DNA of 45,956 bases from NCBI GenBank assembly GCA_031127095.1, contig JARIEX010000010.1, positions 1-45,956 on the forward strand, read 5' to 3'. The position numbers and the translations under genes were made by a program. This stretch comes from Gemmatimonadota bacterium. Its GTDB lineage: Bacteria > Gemmatimonadota > Gemmatimonadetes > Gemmatimonadales > Gemmatimonadaceae. Below are positions 14,181-25,008 of this stretch, piece by piece; position 1 is the stretch's first letter, and every line of letters begins with the position of its first letter. A model generated the notes under the pieces. That model was not told where the DNA came from. It searched no databases and saw only the letters and a program-made list of their open reading frames with translations.

Positions 14181-14783
14181 TCACGGCCGGACGGTAGTGC
14201 CTCCGGCTCCGTCGTTGTCCGCACCGAGTATCGCCAGCATCAGCGCCGCGACGTCGACGTCGAGCGGCTCCACAGCGCCAGGCGGGTGCCATACCAACCG
14301 ATCAGCACAGATCTCCGGCCGGTCCACGTCGGGCGTCCACCGTTCGATCAGCTGCGAGTCCAGGTCAATCAACCAACACTCGATCGCCGCGCGCTGGTAC
14401 CGCGGCCGCTTCCGCAGCCGATCGGCCCGCGCCGTGCTCGGCGACAACACTTCGACCGCGAGATACGGCGGTGGCGGCGCAACCCTCCCACGTACCACAT
14501 CGAGGCCAACCGGAGCGATCACAAGCACATCCGGCTGCATCAGCGTGAACGGGTCGAGCACCACGTCGTACGGCGAGAACATCATCTCGCCAACGCGCTG
14601 GCGCTTTACGTAAGCGCCAAGCATGAGCCCGAGCTCGGCGACCGCGCGCTGGTGCGCGAACCGCGGCATCGGGCTCACCAGCAGCTCTCCGTCCACCGTC
14701 TCGTAGCGCTGGTGCGGATCGTCCGGCAACGCCCAGACGTCCTCCACCGACCAGCGACGCTCGTGCGCGATTGGCATGCCCAT
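14181..14783 (-). CDS. Uma2-family PD-(D/E)XK endonuclease-like protein
   Basis: The 200-aa version starts at MGMPIAHERRWSVEDVWALPDD; the longer ORF reaches back into the end of glnS and is rejected. Hallmarks of Uma2 (DUF820) proteins are present: RYETVDGELLVSPMP near the N-terminus, MQPDVLVI as the metal-binding aspartate strand, and YLAVEVLSPSTARADRLRKRPRYQ as the E-x-(V/L)-SPST motif with the following basic helix. Uma2 proteins are often multicopy and of unknown cellular role. It lies between glnS and tRNA-Gln. Confidence 0.88.
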   Translation of the reverse strand: MGMPIAHERRWSVEDVWALPDDPHQRYETVDGELLVSPMPRFAHQRAVAELGLMLGAYVKRQRVGEMMFSPYDVVLDPFTLMQPDVLVIAPVGLDVVRGRVAPPPPYLAVEVLSPSTARADRLRKRPRYQRAAIECWLIDLDSQLIERWTPDVDRPEICADRLVWHPPGAVEPLDVDVAALMLAILGADNDGAGGTTVRP

Positions 14784-14899
14784 AGTTTGCTCGGCTCTCG
14801 GCGGTTTTGGCAACTCGGCGGCGAAACATTCATGCCCCAACCTGCAACAGGAGCGACGGAACTCCGTCACCCCCGTTACGCATGCGCGAGCAATCGAAC

Positions 14900-16612
<1,713 letters not shown>

Positions 16613-16729
16613 GGCAGGTTCCAAAGGGGCAACGATCGGACGGCGCAGAGAATGGCGAAAACTAACCGCTCCGGGAGCGCACCGAGCCGCCCTAGGAAAC
16701 CGGCCGCGTTCATGGTGTATTGCTAAGCC

Positions 16730-18028
16730 ATGCCTCGCCACCGTCCGTACCACACGCTGCTCGCCGCCCTGGCAGGCGCCCTCATCGTTGGGGGGTGCCG
16801 GGCCGCGCCGTTGGCGTATGGGTCCGACGCCGCATCGGCCAAGGCACACTTCGATGCCTTCGCGGCCGCGATCGAATACCGCTTCACGCGCGTGGTACGC
16901 AATCCCAAATTCGCCACCGCGCGAATGCAGATTGCCCGCTACGCCTTCGCGCCGTCCAAGCTCGCCGGCGATACCGCCCTGTGGACCGGGCTGCGCACCA
17001 CGCGCACGGGGGCCGACCGCGATCTCGAGGTGCACGCGGCGCTGTCGGCCGGGCAGTTCCGCTTCACCGCGCGTCCCGGCGTGGCGCTGCCGGTGCAGGT
17101 GGGCGACGAACGGCACCTCATCGCGCTCGACCAGCTGGGACCGGGTGACTGGCAGTGGCGCACGGCCGTGGACCACGCGGTCGGCACGATGCCGCCCGCC
17201 CGCGCCGATGACATCGCCCGCGCGCTCTTCCACACCGCCGAACGCCCCGCCGCCGCGATCCGCGCCGACTATCGCGCCGTCATGCCGCGCACGGCGGCCT
17301 CACTGGGGCGCCTGCTGGCCCTCGACTCCATCGCCACCGCTCCGCAGGCCGACGGCTCGACGGTGGTGACACTGCGCGTTTCCGTGAGTGGCGACCGGCT
17401 CGCGCGGACACTGCCGGCGTTCGCGAAGTACATCAAGCACTATGTCGAGCCGGCCCGCTACCGGTTCCGGCTGGCCGACCGCAGCGGCGCTGACTGGTTT
17501 GACGCGGAAGCACGCGACCGGGTACTCACCCTGCGCTTCCGCAGCCACGAGGGGCAGCTGCAACCCCTCTTGGGGGCGGCACGGCGCATGCCCGACTCAC
17601 TGCGCCTGCATGTGGATGCGCTGGCCAAGATCTCGCTCTTCACCGTGGGCGTGACGCGGATGGAGGGCGAGTTCGTCCACGTGCGCACGCCCCGTGAACG
17701 CGGCTGGGCGATGCGCTTCACGAAGGACCCCGAGTGGCACCTCCCGCTGATCGCCGAGCGGCTGCTGCGGACGCCGCTGCGCCGACCGTTCGAGGGCACG
17801 GGCGTCGTCTTTTCGCTGGGGCTGCGCACCGGCCCCGACGGGCAGACGCTCCTGGCGCGCACCTTCGACATGGCGGTGCGGGAAAGCGCGATCATGCGCT
17901 TTCTGGGCACGCTGGGCTTCACCGCGATGAGCGACTATGCCGGGACCGTCGAGGACGAAGAGAACCGCTTCATCGCCGAGGTGATGGCCGCGATGCGGGC
18001 GGACGTGCGGGCGCTCGGGGCGAAGTAG
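16730..18028 (+). CDS. Lipoprotein of unknown function
   Basis: This 432-aa protein has a lipoprotein signal (HTLLAALAGALIVGGC, Cys 23) and a soluble body without motifs I recognise. It contains basic helical regions (HFDAFAAAIEYRFTRVVRNPKFATARMQIARYAFAPSKLA) and later beta-rich stretches (RYRFRLADRSGADWFDAEARDRVLTLRFRSHEGQLQPL). It is divergent from glnS with about 117 nt between starts, and it ends at a good hairpin terminator. It stands alone, so context does not suggest a job beyond an envelope location. Confidence 0.7.
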   Translation: MPRHRPYHTLLAALAGALIVGGCRAAPLAYGSDAASAKAHFDAFAAAIEYRFTRVVRNPKFATARMQIARYAFAPSKLAGDTALWTGLRTTRTGADRDLEVHAALSAGQFRFTARPGVALPVQVGDERHLIALDQLGPGDWQWRTAVDHAVGTMPPARADDIARALFHTAERPAAAIRADYRAVMPRTAASLGRLLALDSIATAPQADGSTVVTLRVSVSGDRLARTLPAFAKYIKHYVEPARYRFRLADRSGADWFDAEARDRVLTLRFRSHEGQLQPLLGAARRMPDSLRLHVDALAKISLFTVGVTRMEGEFVHVRTPRERGWAMRFTKDPEWHLPLIAERLLRTPLRRPFEGTGVVFSLGLRTGPDGQTLLARTFDMAVRESAIMRFLGTLGFTAMSDYAGTVEDEENRFIAEVMAAMRADVRALGAK

Positions 18029-18040
18029 CAGACAAGCGAG

Positions 18041-18073
18041 AACCCCCGGCAGCCTGGTCAGGCCCCGGGGGTT
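18041..18073 (+). terminator. Terminator after the lipoprotein gene
   Basis: AACCCCCGG and CCGGGGGTT form a perfect 9-bp stem 12 nt past the stop codon, ending in TT. It also faces the leftward tRNA-Ala transcript and may stop both. From 18074 to the tRNA at 18237 I see nothing further. Confidence 0.65.
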
Positions 18074-18236
18074 CGAAAACTGCCACGCACACCGTCATTG
18101 GAACTCTCCGTCCTACCGAACGGCGGCGGGCTTCACTGTCTGTACACTGGACGATGCAGCATGTTCCTGCGTCACACCAGCGCCGAAACCGTCACGGAAC
18201 GGCCTCGATTTCCTACACAAATGGATCCTATACAAG

Positions 18237-18309
18237 TGGAGCTGAGGGGGCTCGAACCCCTGACCTCTGCAATGCGAATGCAGCGCTCTCCCAGCTGAGC
18301 TACAGCCCC
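18237..18309 (-). tRNA. tRNA-Ala (anticodon CGC)
   Basis: The minus strand forms a full cloverleaf: acceptor GGGGCTG/CAGCTCC plus A, D-stem GCTC/GAGC, anticodon stem CTGCA/TGCAG with loop TTCGCAT (anticodon CGC) and T-stem AGGGG/CCCCT with loop TTCGAGC. One G-T pair is in the acceptor. CCA is not encoded. Confidence 0.95.
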
Positions 18310-18346
18310 GGGACCGTGCGGACACGGCGGTTACACCGACAAAAAT

Positions 18347-18372
18347 GGCCCCGCTCCAGTTGGCGCGGGGCC
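18347..18372 (-). terminator. Hairpin with T-run on the minus strand
   Basis: GGCCCCGC and GCGGGGCC form an 8-bp stem, and reading leftward the stem is followed by ATTTTTG. This is the form of an intrinsic terminator, yet no leftward gene is evident upstream of it; it could stop antisense transcription before tRNA-Ala. Confidence 0.45.
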
Positions 18373-18467
18373 GATCGGGTAACACCGTGAAGGTAGTGGC
18401 CGGCGGTCTCCTGTCAAGCGCTCCGCCGCGGGCACCTTCGTACCCCGACGCGCGTTCGATCCCGTCT

Positions 18468-19979
18468 ATGCCGTCTGCCACGATCCGTTCCGCCACGATA
18501 CCCCACGACCTCCACGCCGACTACGTGCGCGACCAGCTCGTGCCGCGCACCGTCGACGTCAACGGGAAGACGTACTTCCCCGAGGGCGAGTACGTGCTGT
18601 ACTGGATGCAATCCACGCAGCGGCTGGACGAAAACTGGGGGCTGCGGGCCGCCATCCGCACGGCGGACCGCGTGAACCGGCCGCTGGTGATCCATCAGGG
18701 GCTCGACCCCAGCTACCCGTACGCCGCCGACCGGCACCACACGTTCATCCTACAGGGCGCGCGCGACACCGCCCGCGATGCAGGCGCGCGCGGCCTGTAC
18801 TACCAGTTCGTGCTGCGCCCCGGACGCGACGACGACCGGCGCGTGGTCGATCGGCTCGCCGCGCGCGCGTACGTGGTAATCACCGACCTGTTCCCCACCG
18901 CCGGCATCCGCGAGCGCGTGGAGCGGTTCGCCGCGCGGGTGCCCTGCCGGGTGCTGGCCATCGACAGTGTGTGCACCGTACCCAGCGGCGCGTTCGAAAA
19001 GCCGGAGTATGCGGCGCGTACGATCCGCCCCAAGATTGCCAAGCTGCTGGACCACAGCATTGAGCCCGTCGCGGAGGCGCTCCCGCGCGTGCCGGTCAGC
19101 GAGGCGCTGCGGGCGTCACTCCGTGCCACCGTCAGCGAGCACGGCCTGTCGCTGTGCCCCATCGCCACCATGAGCGATGCCGACATCGCGGCCGCCGTGC
19201 ACAGCTGCGACATCGATCACACGGTCCCCGCCGTGCCGCTCGTGGGCGGCAGCGCGGCGGCGGCGGAGCGTCTCGCCGCGTTCGTCTCGCGTGAGCTCAT
19301 GCCGTACGCCGACCGCCGCAACGAAGCCAGCGTGAGCGACGGTACGTCGCGTCTGTCGCCGTATCTGCACTTCGGGCAGATCGCACCGGCGCGGGTGGTG
19401 CGCGACGCGCGGGCGAGTGGCGCGTCGCCGGAAAGTCTCGACGCGTTCGTGCAGCAGGCCACCACGTGGCGCGAGCTCGCGTACAACTGGTGCCTCCGCA
19501 CGCGCAATTTCGACCGCCTCGAGGCGTTGCCGGCGTGGATTCAGAAAACGATGGCGGAGCATGTGGGCGACCCCCGGCCGGTGCTGTACGACCTCCACAC
19601 GCTGGAATCGGCGCAGACGCACGACGCCCTCTGGAACGCCTCGCAGCGCGAACTGGTGGCGCACGGCGTCATCCACAACTACCCGCGCATGCTCTGGGGC
19701 AAGACGATGCTGCTCTGGACGCCTGACTACGAACAGGCGCGCGCCCACCTGTTCTACCTCAACGACAAATACGCGCTCGACGGCCGCGACCCGAACAGCG
19801 TGGGGGGCATCATGTGGTGCCTGGGGCTGTGGGATCGGCCGTGGGGGAACAAGCCGATCTGGGGTGGCATCCGCCCCATGGTGACCTCGCGCGCCAAGCT
19901 CAAGTTCGACGTCGCCGGGTACATCCGGCGCGTGGGCCGGAGTCCCTCGGCAACGGCGGCCCCCGGGCTGCTCCTGTAA
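18468..19979 (+). CDS. phr: Class II deoxyribodipyrimidine photolyase
   Basis: Starting at MPSATIRSATIPHDLHADYVRDQLV the protein is 503 aa; the earlier in-frame ATG at 18345 lies in the hairpin upstream. The N-terminal alpha/beta domain (EYVLYWMQSTQRLDENWGLRAAIRTADRVNRPLVIHQGL) would bind an antenna cofactor. The C-terminal FAD domain carries RLSPYLHFGQIAPARVV, TWRELAYNWC, HNYPRMLWGKTMLLW, YALDGRDPNSVGGIMWCLGLWDRPWGNKPIWGGIRPM, which are class II photolyase motifs. It repairs cyclobutane pyrimidine dimers using light. It may be cotranscribed with the dehydratase 27 nt downstream. Confidence 0.9.
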   Translation: MPSATIRSATIPHDLHADYVRDQLVPRTVDVNGKTYFPEGEYVLYWMQSTQRLDENWGLRAAIRTADRVNRPLVIHQGLDPSYPYAADRHHTFILQGARDTARDAGARGLYYQFVLRPGRDDDRRVVDRLAARAYVVITDLFPTAGIRERVERFAARVPCRVLAIDSVCTVPSGAFEKPEYAARTIRPKIAKLLDHSIEPVAEALPRVPVSEALRASLRATVSEHGLSLCPIATMSDADIAAAVHSCDIDHTVPAVPLVGGSAAAAERLAAFVSRELMPYADRRNEASVSDGTSRLSPYLHFGQIAPARVVRDARASGASPESLDAFVQQATTWRELAYNWCLRTRNFDRLEALPAWIQKTMAEHVGDPRPVLYDLHTLESAQTHDALWNASQRELVAHGVIHNYPRMLWGKTMLLWTPDYEQARAHLFYLNDKYALDGRDPNSVGGIMWCLGLWDRPWGNKPIWGGIRPMVTSRAKLKFDVAGYIRRVGRSPSATAAPGLLL

Positions 19980-20006
19980 GCGGCGGCCGGGTGCTATTCT
20001 CATGAC

Positions 20007-21008
20007 ATGACCACCCGCCCTGCCCCCGATCCGCGCGTCATCCCTGCCATCGACGCGGTGTACACCGCCGCCGAGCGTGTGCGTGCCGTCATGGCCCCCA
20101 GCCGCCTCGTGCGCTCTGATACGCTGTCCGAGGCGTTCGGCATCGAGGTGCTGTTCAAGCTCGAGCTCGAGAACCCCACGGGGTCGTTCAAGGTACGGGG
20201 CGCCTACAACGTGCTGGCCGGCCTGTCGGCCGAGGAACGGGCACGGGGCGTGGTGGCATCGAGTGCCGGCAACCACGGACTGGGGGTGGCGTACGCGGCC
20301 AAGGCCTTCGATACGCCGGCCACGTTGTACGTGCCCCGCACGGCGCCGCAGGTCAAGAAAGACGGCATCCGCGCCCTCGGCACCACCGTCAACGACGACG
20401 CGGCCGACTATGACGCGGCCATGATCGTGGCCAAGGCGCACGCGGCACGCGAGGGGATCCGCTTCATCAACCCGTGCCTCGGACTCGATCTGCTGGCCGG
20501 CCAGGGCACCGTCGCGCTCGAGCTGCTCGAGCAGATCCCGACCATGCACACGGTGGTGATCTGCACCGGCGGCGGCGGGCTGCTGGGCGGCATGGGGGCG
20601 GTGCTGCGCGCGCTCGCGCCCCACGTGCGCATCATCGGCGCCCAGAGCGTCGAGACCTCCGCGATGGCCCAGAGCCTCGCGGCCGGCCACGTGATCGATA
20701 CGGTCGTCACGCCCACCCTCGCCGACGGTCTGTCCGGCCAGATTGACGCGGATGCCCTGCACATCGGGCAGTACTGTGCCGACGAGATGGCACTCGTCAC
20801 GGAAGACCAACTCGGCGAGACGATTGCCTGGCTGTCGCGCACCACCGGGATGGCCGTGGAGGGGGCGGGGGCCGTCACCGTGGCCGCACTGCGTCACGGT
20901 CACATCCCAACGGTCACCGGCCCGATGGTGCTGCTCGTGAGCGGCCGCAACATCGATCCCAGCCGGCTCGCGGCACAACTCGACCGCTTCCCCGCTCAGC
21001 CGTCCTGA
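20007..21008 (+). CDS. Threonine/serine dehydratase-type PLP enzyme
   Basis: This 333-aa fold-type II PLP enzyme has the Schiff-base lysine in ENPTGSFKVRGAYN (about K62), SSAGNHGLGVAYAAK for substrate and cofactor binding, and the phosphate loop CTGGGGLLGGMG. There is no C-terminal ACT regulatory domain, so it matches the catabolic threonine dehydratase (TdcB) or serine racemase class rather than the longer biosynthetic IlvA. The reaction would be threonine to 2-oxobutyrate plus ammonia; substrate choice cannot be told from sequence alone. Two hairpins follow the stop. Confidence 0.88.
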   Translation: MTTRPAPDPRVIPAIDAVYTAAERVRAVMAPSRLVRSDTLSEAFGIEVLFKLELENPTGSFKVRGAYNVLAGLSAEERARGVVASSAGNHGLGVAYAAKAFDTPATLYVPRTAPQVKKDGIRALGTTVNDDAADYDAAMIVAKAHAAREGIRFINPCLGLDLLAGQGTVALELLEQIPTMHTVVICTGGGGLLGGMGAVLRALAPHVRIIGAQSVETSAMAQSLAAGHVIDTVVTPTLADGLSGQIDADALHIGQYCADEMALVTEDQLGETIAWLSRTTGMAVEGAGAVTVAALRHGHIPTVTGPMVLLVSGRNIDPSRLAAQLDRFPAQPS

Positions 21009-21012
21009 GGGC

Positions 21013-21080
21013 GCGGTGCAATCCGCACCGCCCCACCCACAACGAACCGAGCCTCCCGTGGACGATGTCCGGGGAGGCTC
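21013..21080 (+). terminator. Two hairpins after the dehydratase gene
   Basis: GCGGTGC/GCACCGC (21013-21031) and GAGCCTCCC/GGGAGGCTC (21049-21080) are perfect stems directly after the stop. The second, followed by CTTGG, is the better terminator candidate. A further stem TAAGCAC/GTGCTTA (21120-21150) lies nearer the convergent KGG gene and could serve that side. Confidence 0.55.
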
Positions 21081-21184
21081 CTTGGTGTTGAGACGGTGGT
21101 GCCGTCTGAGGAAACGCCGTAAGCACCCGACCGCGTCGCCGGCGTGCTTAGCGTGCTCGTGTCACGGCCTCTCGGGTTGCCCGA

Positions 21185-21556
21185 TCAGCGCACCGACGAC
21201 ACGTCGGCGTGCGTCACGTCCGACCGGCCGCGATCGGCCATCGGCGCATCCGTACGCGCCCGATCGCTCTCACGAACGATGTGCATCGGCACTTCACGCT
21301 CGGCGTTGCGACCGGCCAACCGGGCCTGACGCGCTGCCGCACTGCGGGATTCACCACCTTCACGACCGATAGCGGCCATGTGGGCGCGATCCTGACTCAC
21401 GGTCACGCCACCCTTCCGGCCGGCGTTCCGCGCTTCGTCGGACGACCATTCGTGCGCCGTCCCCTTCTCGTGGGCCGCACGCCCACCCTTGCTGGCAATT
21501 TCTTTCTGTCGAGCTGGATCCATTGACGCGAATCCGCGTCGGCTCTTTCCGGTCAT
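21185..21556 (-). CDS. KGG-motif stress-induced protein (Con-10-like)
   Basis: The 123-aa version starts at MTGKSRRGFASMDPARQKEIASKGG, preceded by a GGGGGG ribosome-binding stretch; the 172-aa ORF start lies in the upstream promoter region. It contains glycine-rich repeats typical of the KGG (Con-10-like) family: ASKGGRAAHEKGTAHEWSSDEARNAGRKGG and MAAIGREGGESR. Such small hydrophilic proteins are linked to general stress and desiccation. The C-terminal third is basic and polar and lacks the repeat. Confidence 0.85.
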   Translation of the reverse strand: MTGKSRRGFASMDPARQKEIASKGGRAAHEKGTAHEWSSDEARNAGRKGGVTVSQDRAHMAAIGREGGESRSAAARQARLAGRNAEREVPMHIVRESDRARTDAPMADRGRSDVTHADVSSVR

Positions 21557-21782
21557 ATGCCCCCCGGCCATCCGGATGAGTACTAGGTGCGGCGAACTCG
21601 CGCGGCACGGTGTTGCACCGTTGCCACACAAAGCCAACCGCGGGGATTGTACTACACTTCCTATGCAAACCTCAGGCCGCCGATTCGCAGCACCGCGAAT
21701 CACATCCGGTGGGGACTCTCGGAGAGCCCCGAGCGCCCGCCCGCGGTCCCGGAATCCGCACCGTCCCGCCTATATTCCGGAC

Positions 21783-22748
21783 ATGCCCCTGATCGTGCGA
21801 TTTCTCGGCACCGCCGCCTCCCGACCCACCGTGGAACGCGGGGTCAGTTCCCTCGCTGTCATTCGGGAAGGACAGACCCTGCTGTTCGATTGCGGGGAAG
21901 GCACGCAGCGCCAAATGATGCGCTACGGGATCTCGTTTGCCTTCGACGACCTCTTCTTTTCGCACGTCCATTCGGATCACATCCTGGGACTGACCGGTCT
22001 GATTCGGACGATGGCGTTACAAGGCCGGACCGAACCATTACAGCTGTGGGGGCCGCGTGGCGCGGGCAAAACGTTGCGTCAGTGCATCAGTTTAGGTGGC
22101 GACCGTGCAACATTTCCGGTGCATATCACCGAGCTCGACGCTGGCGAGTCGGTGCAGCGGCCGGACTACCGGATCGACAGCTTCGGTGTGTCGCACGGGC
22201 CATCCCAGTCGATCGGCTACGCCATCGTGGAGGAAGAGCGCCTGGGGCGCTTCAATCCGGAGCTGGCGCGCGCGATGGGGATCCCCGAGGGACCGCTGTG
22301 GGGGCGTATCCATAAGGGGCAGTCGATCACGCTGGACGACGGCCGCACGATCGAGCCGTCCGTGCTGGTGGGGGAGCGTCGCCGTGGACGGCGCATCGTG
22401 ATCACCGGCGATACGCGCCCCTGCGCCGCCACCGTAGAGGCCGCGCAGGACGCCGATCTGCTCATTCACGAGGCGACCTTCGCCGACGAGGAGGCCGCCC
22501 GGGCGCTCGAGACCGGCCACAGCACCGCCCGCGAGGCGGCCGAGGTGGCCCGGCAGGCCGGTGCCCGCCGTCTGGTGCTCACCCACATTTCGGCCCGGTA
22601 CTCGCGCGACGCCCACGAGCTGGAGCGTGAAGCGCGCTCGGTGTTCCCGCGCACCACCATCGCCCGCGACGGCACCGAGATCGAGCTCTCGCTCACCGAA
22701 GAGCTGGCAGGTACCGCGGAGCTCGCGCGTGACGCACACACGGCGTGA
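21783..22748 (+). CDS. rnz: Ribonuclease Z
   Basis: From MPLIVRFLGTAASRPTVERGVSS the protein is 321 aa, the normal length for tRNase Z; upstream in-frame residues are leader. The metallo-beta-lactamase metal site is FSHVHSDHILGL, followed by SVSHGPSQSIGY-type substrate residues, GDTRPCAATVEAA, LLIHEATFADEE, GHSTAREAAEVA and LVLTHISARYS. The enzyme removes 3' trailers from pre-tRNA, which matters here because neither tRNA gene in the window encodes CCA. The ribosome-binding site is weak. Confidence 0.93.
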   Translation: MPLIVRFLGTAASRPTVERGVSSLAVIREGQTLLFDCGEGTQRQMMRYGISFAFDDLFFSHVHSDHILGLTGLIRTMALQGRTEPLQLWGPRGAGKTLRQCISLGGDRATFPVHITELDAGESVQRPDYRIDSFGVSHGPSQSIGYAIVEEERLGRFNPELARAMGIPEGPLWGRIHKGQSITLDDGRTIEPSVLVGERRRGRRIVITGDTRPCAATVEAAQDADLLIHEATFADEEAARALETGHSTAREAAEVARQAGARRLVLTHISARYSRDAHELEREARSVFPRTTIARDGTEIELSLTEELAGTAELARDAHTA

Positions 22749-22765
22749 GCCCGGCGCCGTAGCCG

Positions 22766-24037
22766 TTACTTCGCGAGCTGCTTGAGCCGTCGGAGGCTCG
22801 GGACCCGCCACGCCACCGTGGCGACCACCACCAGAGTGGCCACGCCGCCCACCACGACCGCCGTGACGGCCCCCCACCAGCGCGCCGTGAGTCCTGATTC
22901 GAACGACCCGATCTCGTTCGACGAGCCGATAAAGATCTGATTCACCGACGACACACGCCCGAGCAGTGCTTCGGGGGTGCGAATCTGCAGCATCAGGGAG
23001 CGGATCACGACGCTCACCATGTCGAACGCCCCCGCGAGCGCGAGCGCAGCCAGCGACAGCCAGAGGCTGCGACTGAGGCCGAATAAAATCGTGCAGGCGC
23101 CGAATCCCGTCACCGAGATCAGTAAATTGCGCCCCGTGTGCGCGAACGGCGGCCAGCGCGTGAGCAGCACGCTGGTGAGCACGGCCCCGACGGCGGGCGC
23201 GGCACGCAGCAGCCCCAGCCCCGAGGGACCGGTGTGCAGAATTTCGGCGGCGAACACCGGCAACAGCGCGATCGCCCCGCCGAAGAGCACCGAGAACAGG
23301 TCGAGCGTGAGGGCCGAGAGCAGCAGCGGTTCACTGAGCACGAAGCGCAGCCCGCCAGTGATCGAGCGGAGAATGGGCTCGCCGGTGACGTCGCGCACGG
23401 GCGACCGGTGTCGGATCGTTAGCAGGGCGCCCACGGCGAAGGTCATCAGCACCGCATCGACCGCATAACCCAGCGTCGTACCGCCGACGGCGTAGAGCGT
23501 ACCACCCAGCGCGGGCCCGAGCACGGCGGCCAGCTGCCAGCTGCCAGTGCGCCATGTGATGGCGCTGCTGAACAGCGCGCGCGGAATGAGCTCGGCGCTC
23601 AGCGCCTGTCGCGCCGGCTGGAGAAAGGCGCGCGCCAGACCGCTTGCCACGATCACCCCATAAATCGCCCGGACGCGCTCGGGAGCCGTGAGGGCGATGT
23701 CGCCGATGGGGGCGGGGTGGGCCAACCACCAGAGCCCGAGCGAACACAGCACGAGCACCGAGAGCGCACTCAGCGCAATGCGGCGGCGATCGTGCGAATC
23801 GGCCACATGGCCGGCGAACAGCGCCATGCTGATGGCCGGGATGGCTTCAGCAAGCCCCACAATGCCAAGGGCGAGCGGATCGTGGGTGAGGTCGTAGATC
23901 TGCCATCCCACCACCGTACCCTGGATCTGAATGCCAAGCGTCAGCGTGAACAGCGCCAGGATGTAGCGGCGGAAGTTCGGGATCCGGAGCGCGGCGTACG
24001 TGTCCTTCGGCTGTTCAGGCGATGGTCGGTCGGGCAT
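22766..24037 (-). CDS. MFS transporter (EntS-like)
   Basis: This 423-aa protein has about 12 membrane segments. The N-terminus (YAALRIPNFRRYILALFTLTLGIQIQGTVVGWQIYDLTHDPLALGIVGLAEAIP) and loop 2-3 motif (FAGHVADSHDRRRI) fit the EntS/DUF894-like MFS subfamily of exporters. The second half begins near IRSITGGLRFVLSEPLLLSALTLDLFSVLFGG. The substrate is unknown. It lies downstream of and in the same direction as the outer-membrane-like protein gene, with 47 nt between. Confidence 0.88.
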   Translation of the reverse strand: MPDRPSPEQPKDTYAALRIPNFRRYILALFTLTLGIQIQGTVVGWQIYDLTHDPLALGIVGLAEAIPAISMALFAGHVADSHDRRRIALSALSVLVLCSLGLWWLAHPAPIGDIALTAPERVRAIYGVIVASGLARAFLQPARQALSAELIPRALFSSAITWRTGSWQLAAVLGPALGGTLYAVGGTTLGYAVDAVLMTFAVGALLTIRHRSPVRDVTGEPILRSITGGLRFVLSEPLLLSALTLDLFSVLFGGAIALLPVFAAEILHTGPSGLGLLRAAPAVGAVLTSVLLTRWPPFAHTGRNLLISVTGFGACTILFGLSRSLWLSLAALALAGAFDMVSVVIRSLMLQIRTPEALLGRVSSVNQIFIGSSNEIGSFESGLTARWWGAVTAVVVGGVATLVVVATVAWRVPSLRRLKQLAK

Positions 24038-24084
24038 CGCTCGAAGATAGCGAACGGGCCCGACCGGAAACCATCACGGCACGA

Positions 24085-24906
24085 TTATCGGTGCACGACC
24101 AGGCCGATGCCGGCGAAGTAATCGCGGGACCCGGCCGTCGTCGGTCCGACACCGCCGCGCAGGTCGAGCTGGAGGTCGGGGCTGAGCAGCAGGGTGAATC
24201 CACCGTTCACGTACTTCTGCACCACCTTGGAGCCGTCCTGCGGCGCGAAGGCAAAGGCTTCGGCGTAGGCCCCGACGCGCTCCGTCATGGCAAAGGCGAA
24301 CGAGCCGCTGCCGGCGTATTCGGTGAAGCGCCGTGTGCCATCGAACGGGCGGCCGATGTTGATGTTGCTGGCGAAGCCCAGCCGGTCGGTGATGGTCCAC
24401 GCCCCCAGCAGCTTCACTTCCGGCTGTGCACGGCCGGCACTGTACACGGAGGACCCGCTGGGCACCGTGGTGTGGGCAATGAACGAGAACGACGGCTTCC
24501 ACGACGGGGCATCCGGTGCTTCGAACACCTTGACCTTGAACCCCACCGCGGCGTCCTGCATCCCGCTGGTCACCACGCCGGCCGTCTTCTCCCGCACGAA
24601 CGAATTGCCGGTCAGGCGCAGTTCAACGGTTGGCGTGAGGCCGGCGCGCACCAGCACTTCACCGATCGCGTTGCTTCGGGTGTCCCCTTCGCGGGAGAAC
24701 GTCTGCCCGGCCTCGAGCTGCACGTGCTGTGGCGCGATACTCTGCGTGCTTTCCGTGAAATCCGGACGATCGGAGACGAGCGGATCGCGGGTCTGCAGGG
24801 ACGCACAGGCGGACAACAAGAGGACGCAACTGCCGAGCGGCAGGAATGAACGCAGTAACACGGAGGGGACTCCAGAAAAACGTGCGAGGACGCGTGTCCG
24901 CGTCAT
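24085..24906 (-). CDS. Outer-membrane MetA-like beta-barrel protein
   Basis: The 273-aa version starts MTRTRVLARFSG. It has a lipoprotein-like leader (SCVLLLSACAS) and then SDRPDFTESTQSIAPQHVQLEAGQTFSREGDT, a pattern I associate with the phenol MetA-pathway/putative transporter family (Pfam Phenol_MetA_deg). Alternating beta strands follow, ending GSRDYFAGIGLVVHR as in an outer-membrane barrel. The cargo is unknown. It may be in the same transcript as the lipoprotein 102 nt upstream. Confidence 0.7.
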   Translation of the reverse strand: MTRTRVLARFSGVPSVLLRSFLPLGSCVLLLSACASLQTRDPLVSDRPDFTESTQSIAPQHVQLEAGQTFSREGDTRSNAIGEVLVRAGLTPTVELRLTGNSFVREKTAGVVTSGMQDAAVGFKVKVFEAPDAPSWKPSFSFIAHTTVPSGSSVYSAGRAQPEVKLLGAWTITDRLGFASNINIGRPFDGTRRFTEYAGSGSFAFAMTERVGAYAEAFAFAPQDGSKVVQKYVNGGFTLLLSPDLQLDLRGGVGPTTAGSRDYFAGIGLVVHR

Positions 24907-25008
24907 CGCGGAATCACTTCTCCGGTGAGTATCGGCGGCGGATGACGGGAGCTTTAACACACCGTTTCACCAGCGGCCCCTGGCTGCGTGGGTGGTGTGC
25001 CGACGCCG

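Noticed and set aside
19116-20978. 620-aa minus-strand ORF
   Set aside because: It is antisense to the photolyase and threonine dehydratase genes, with composition typical of an antisense shadow.
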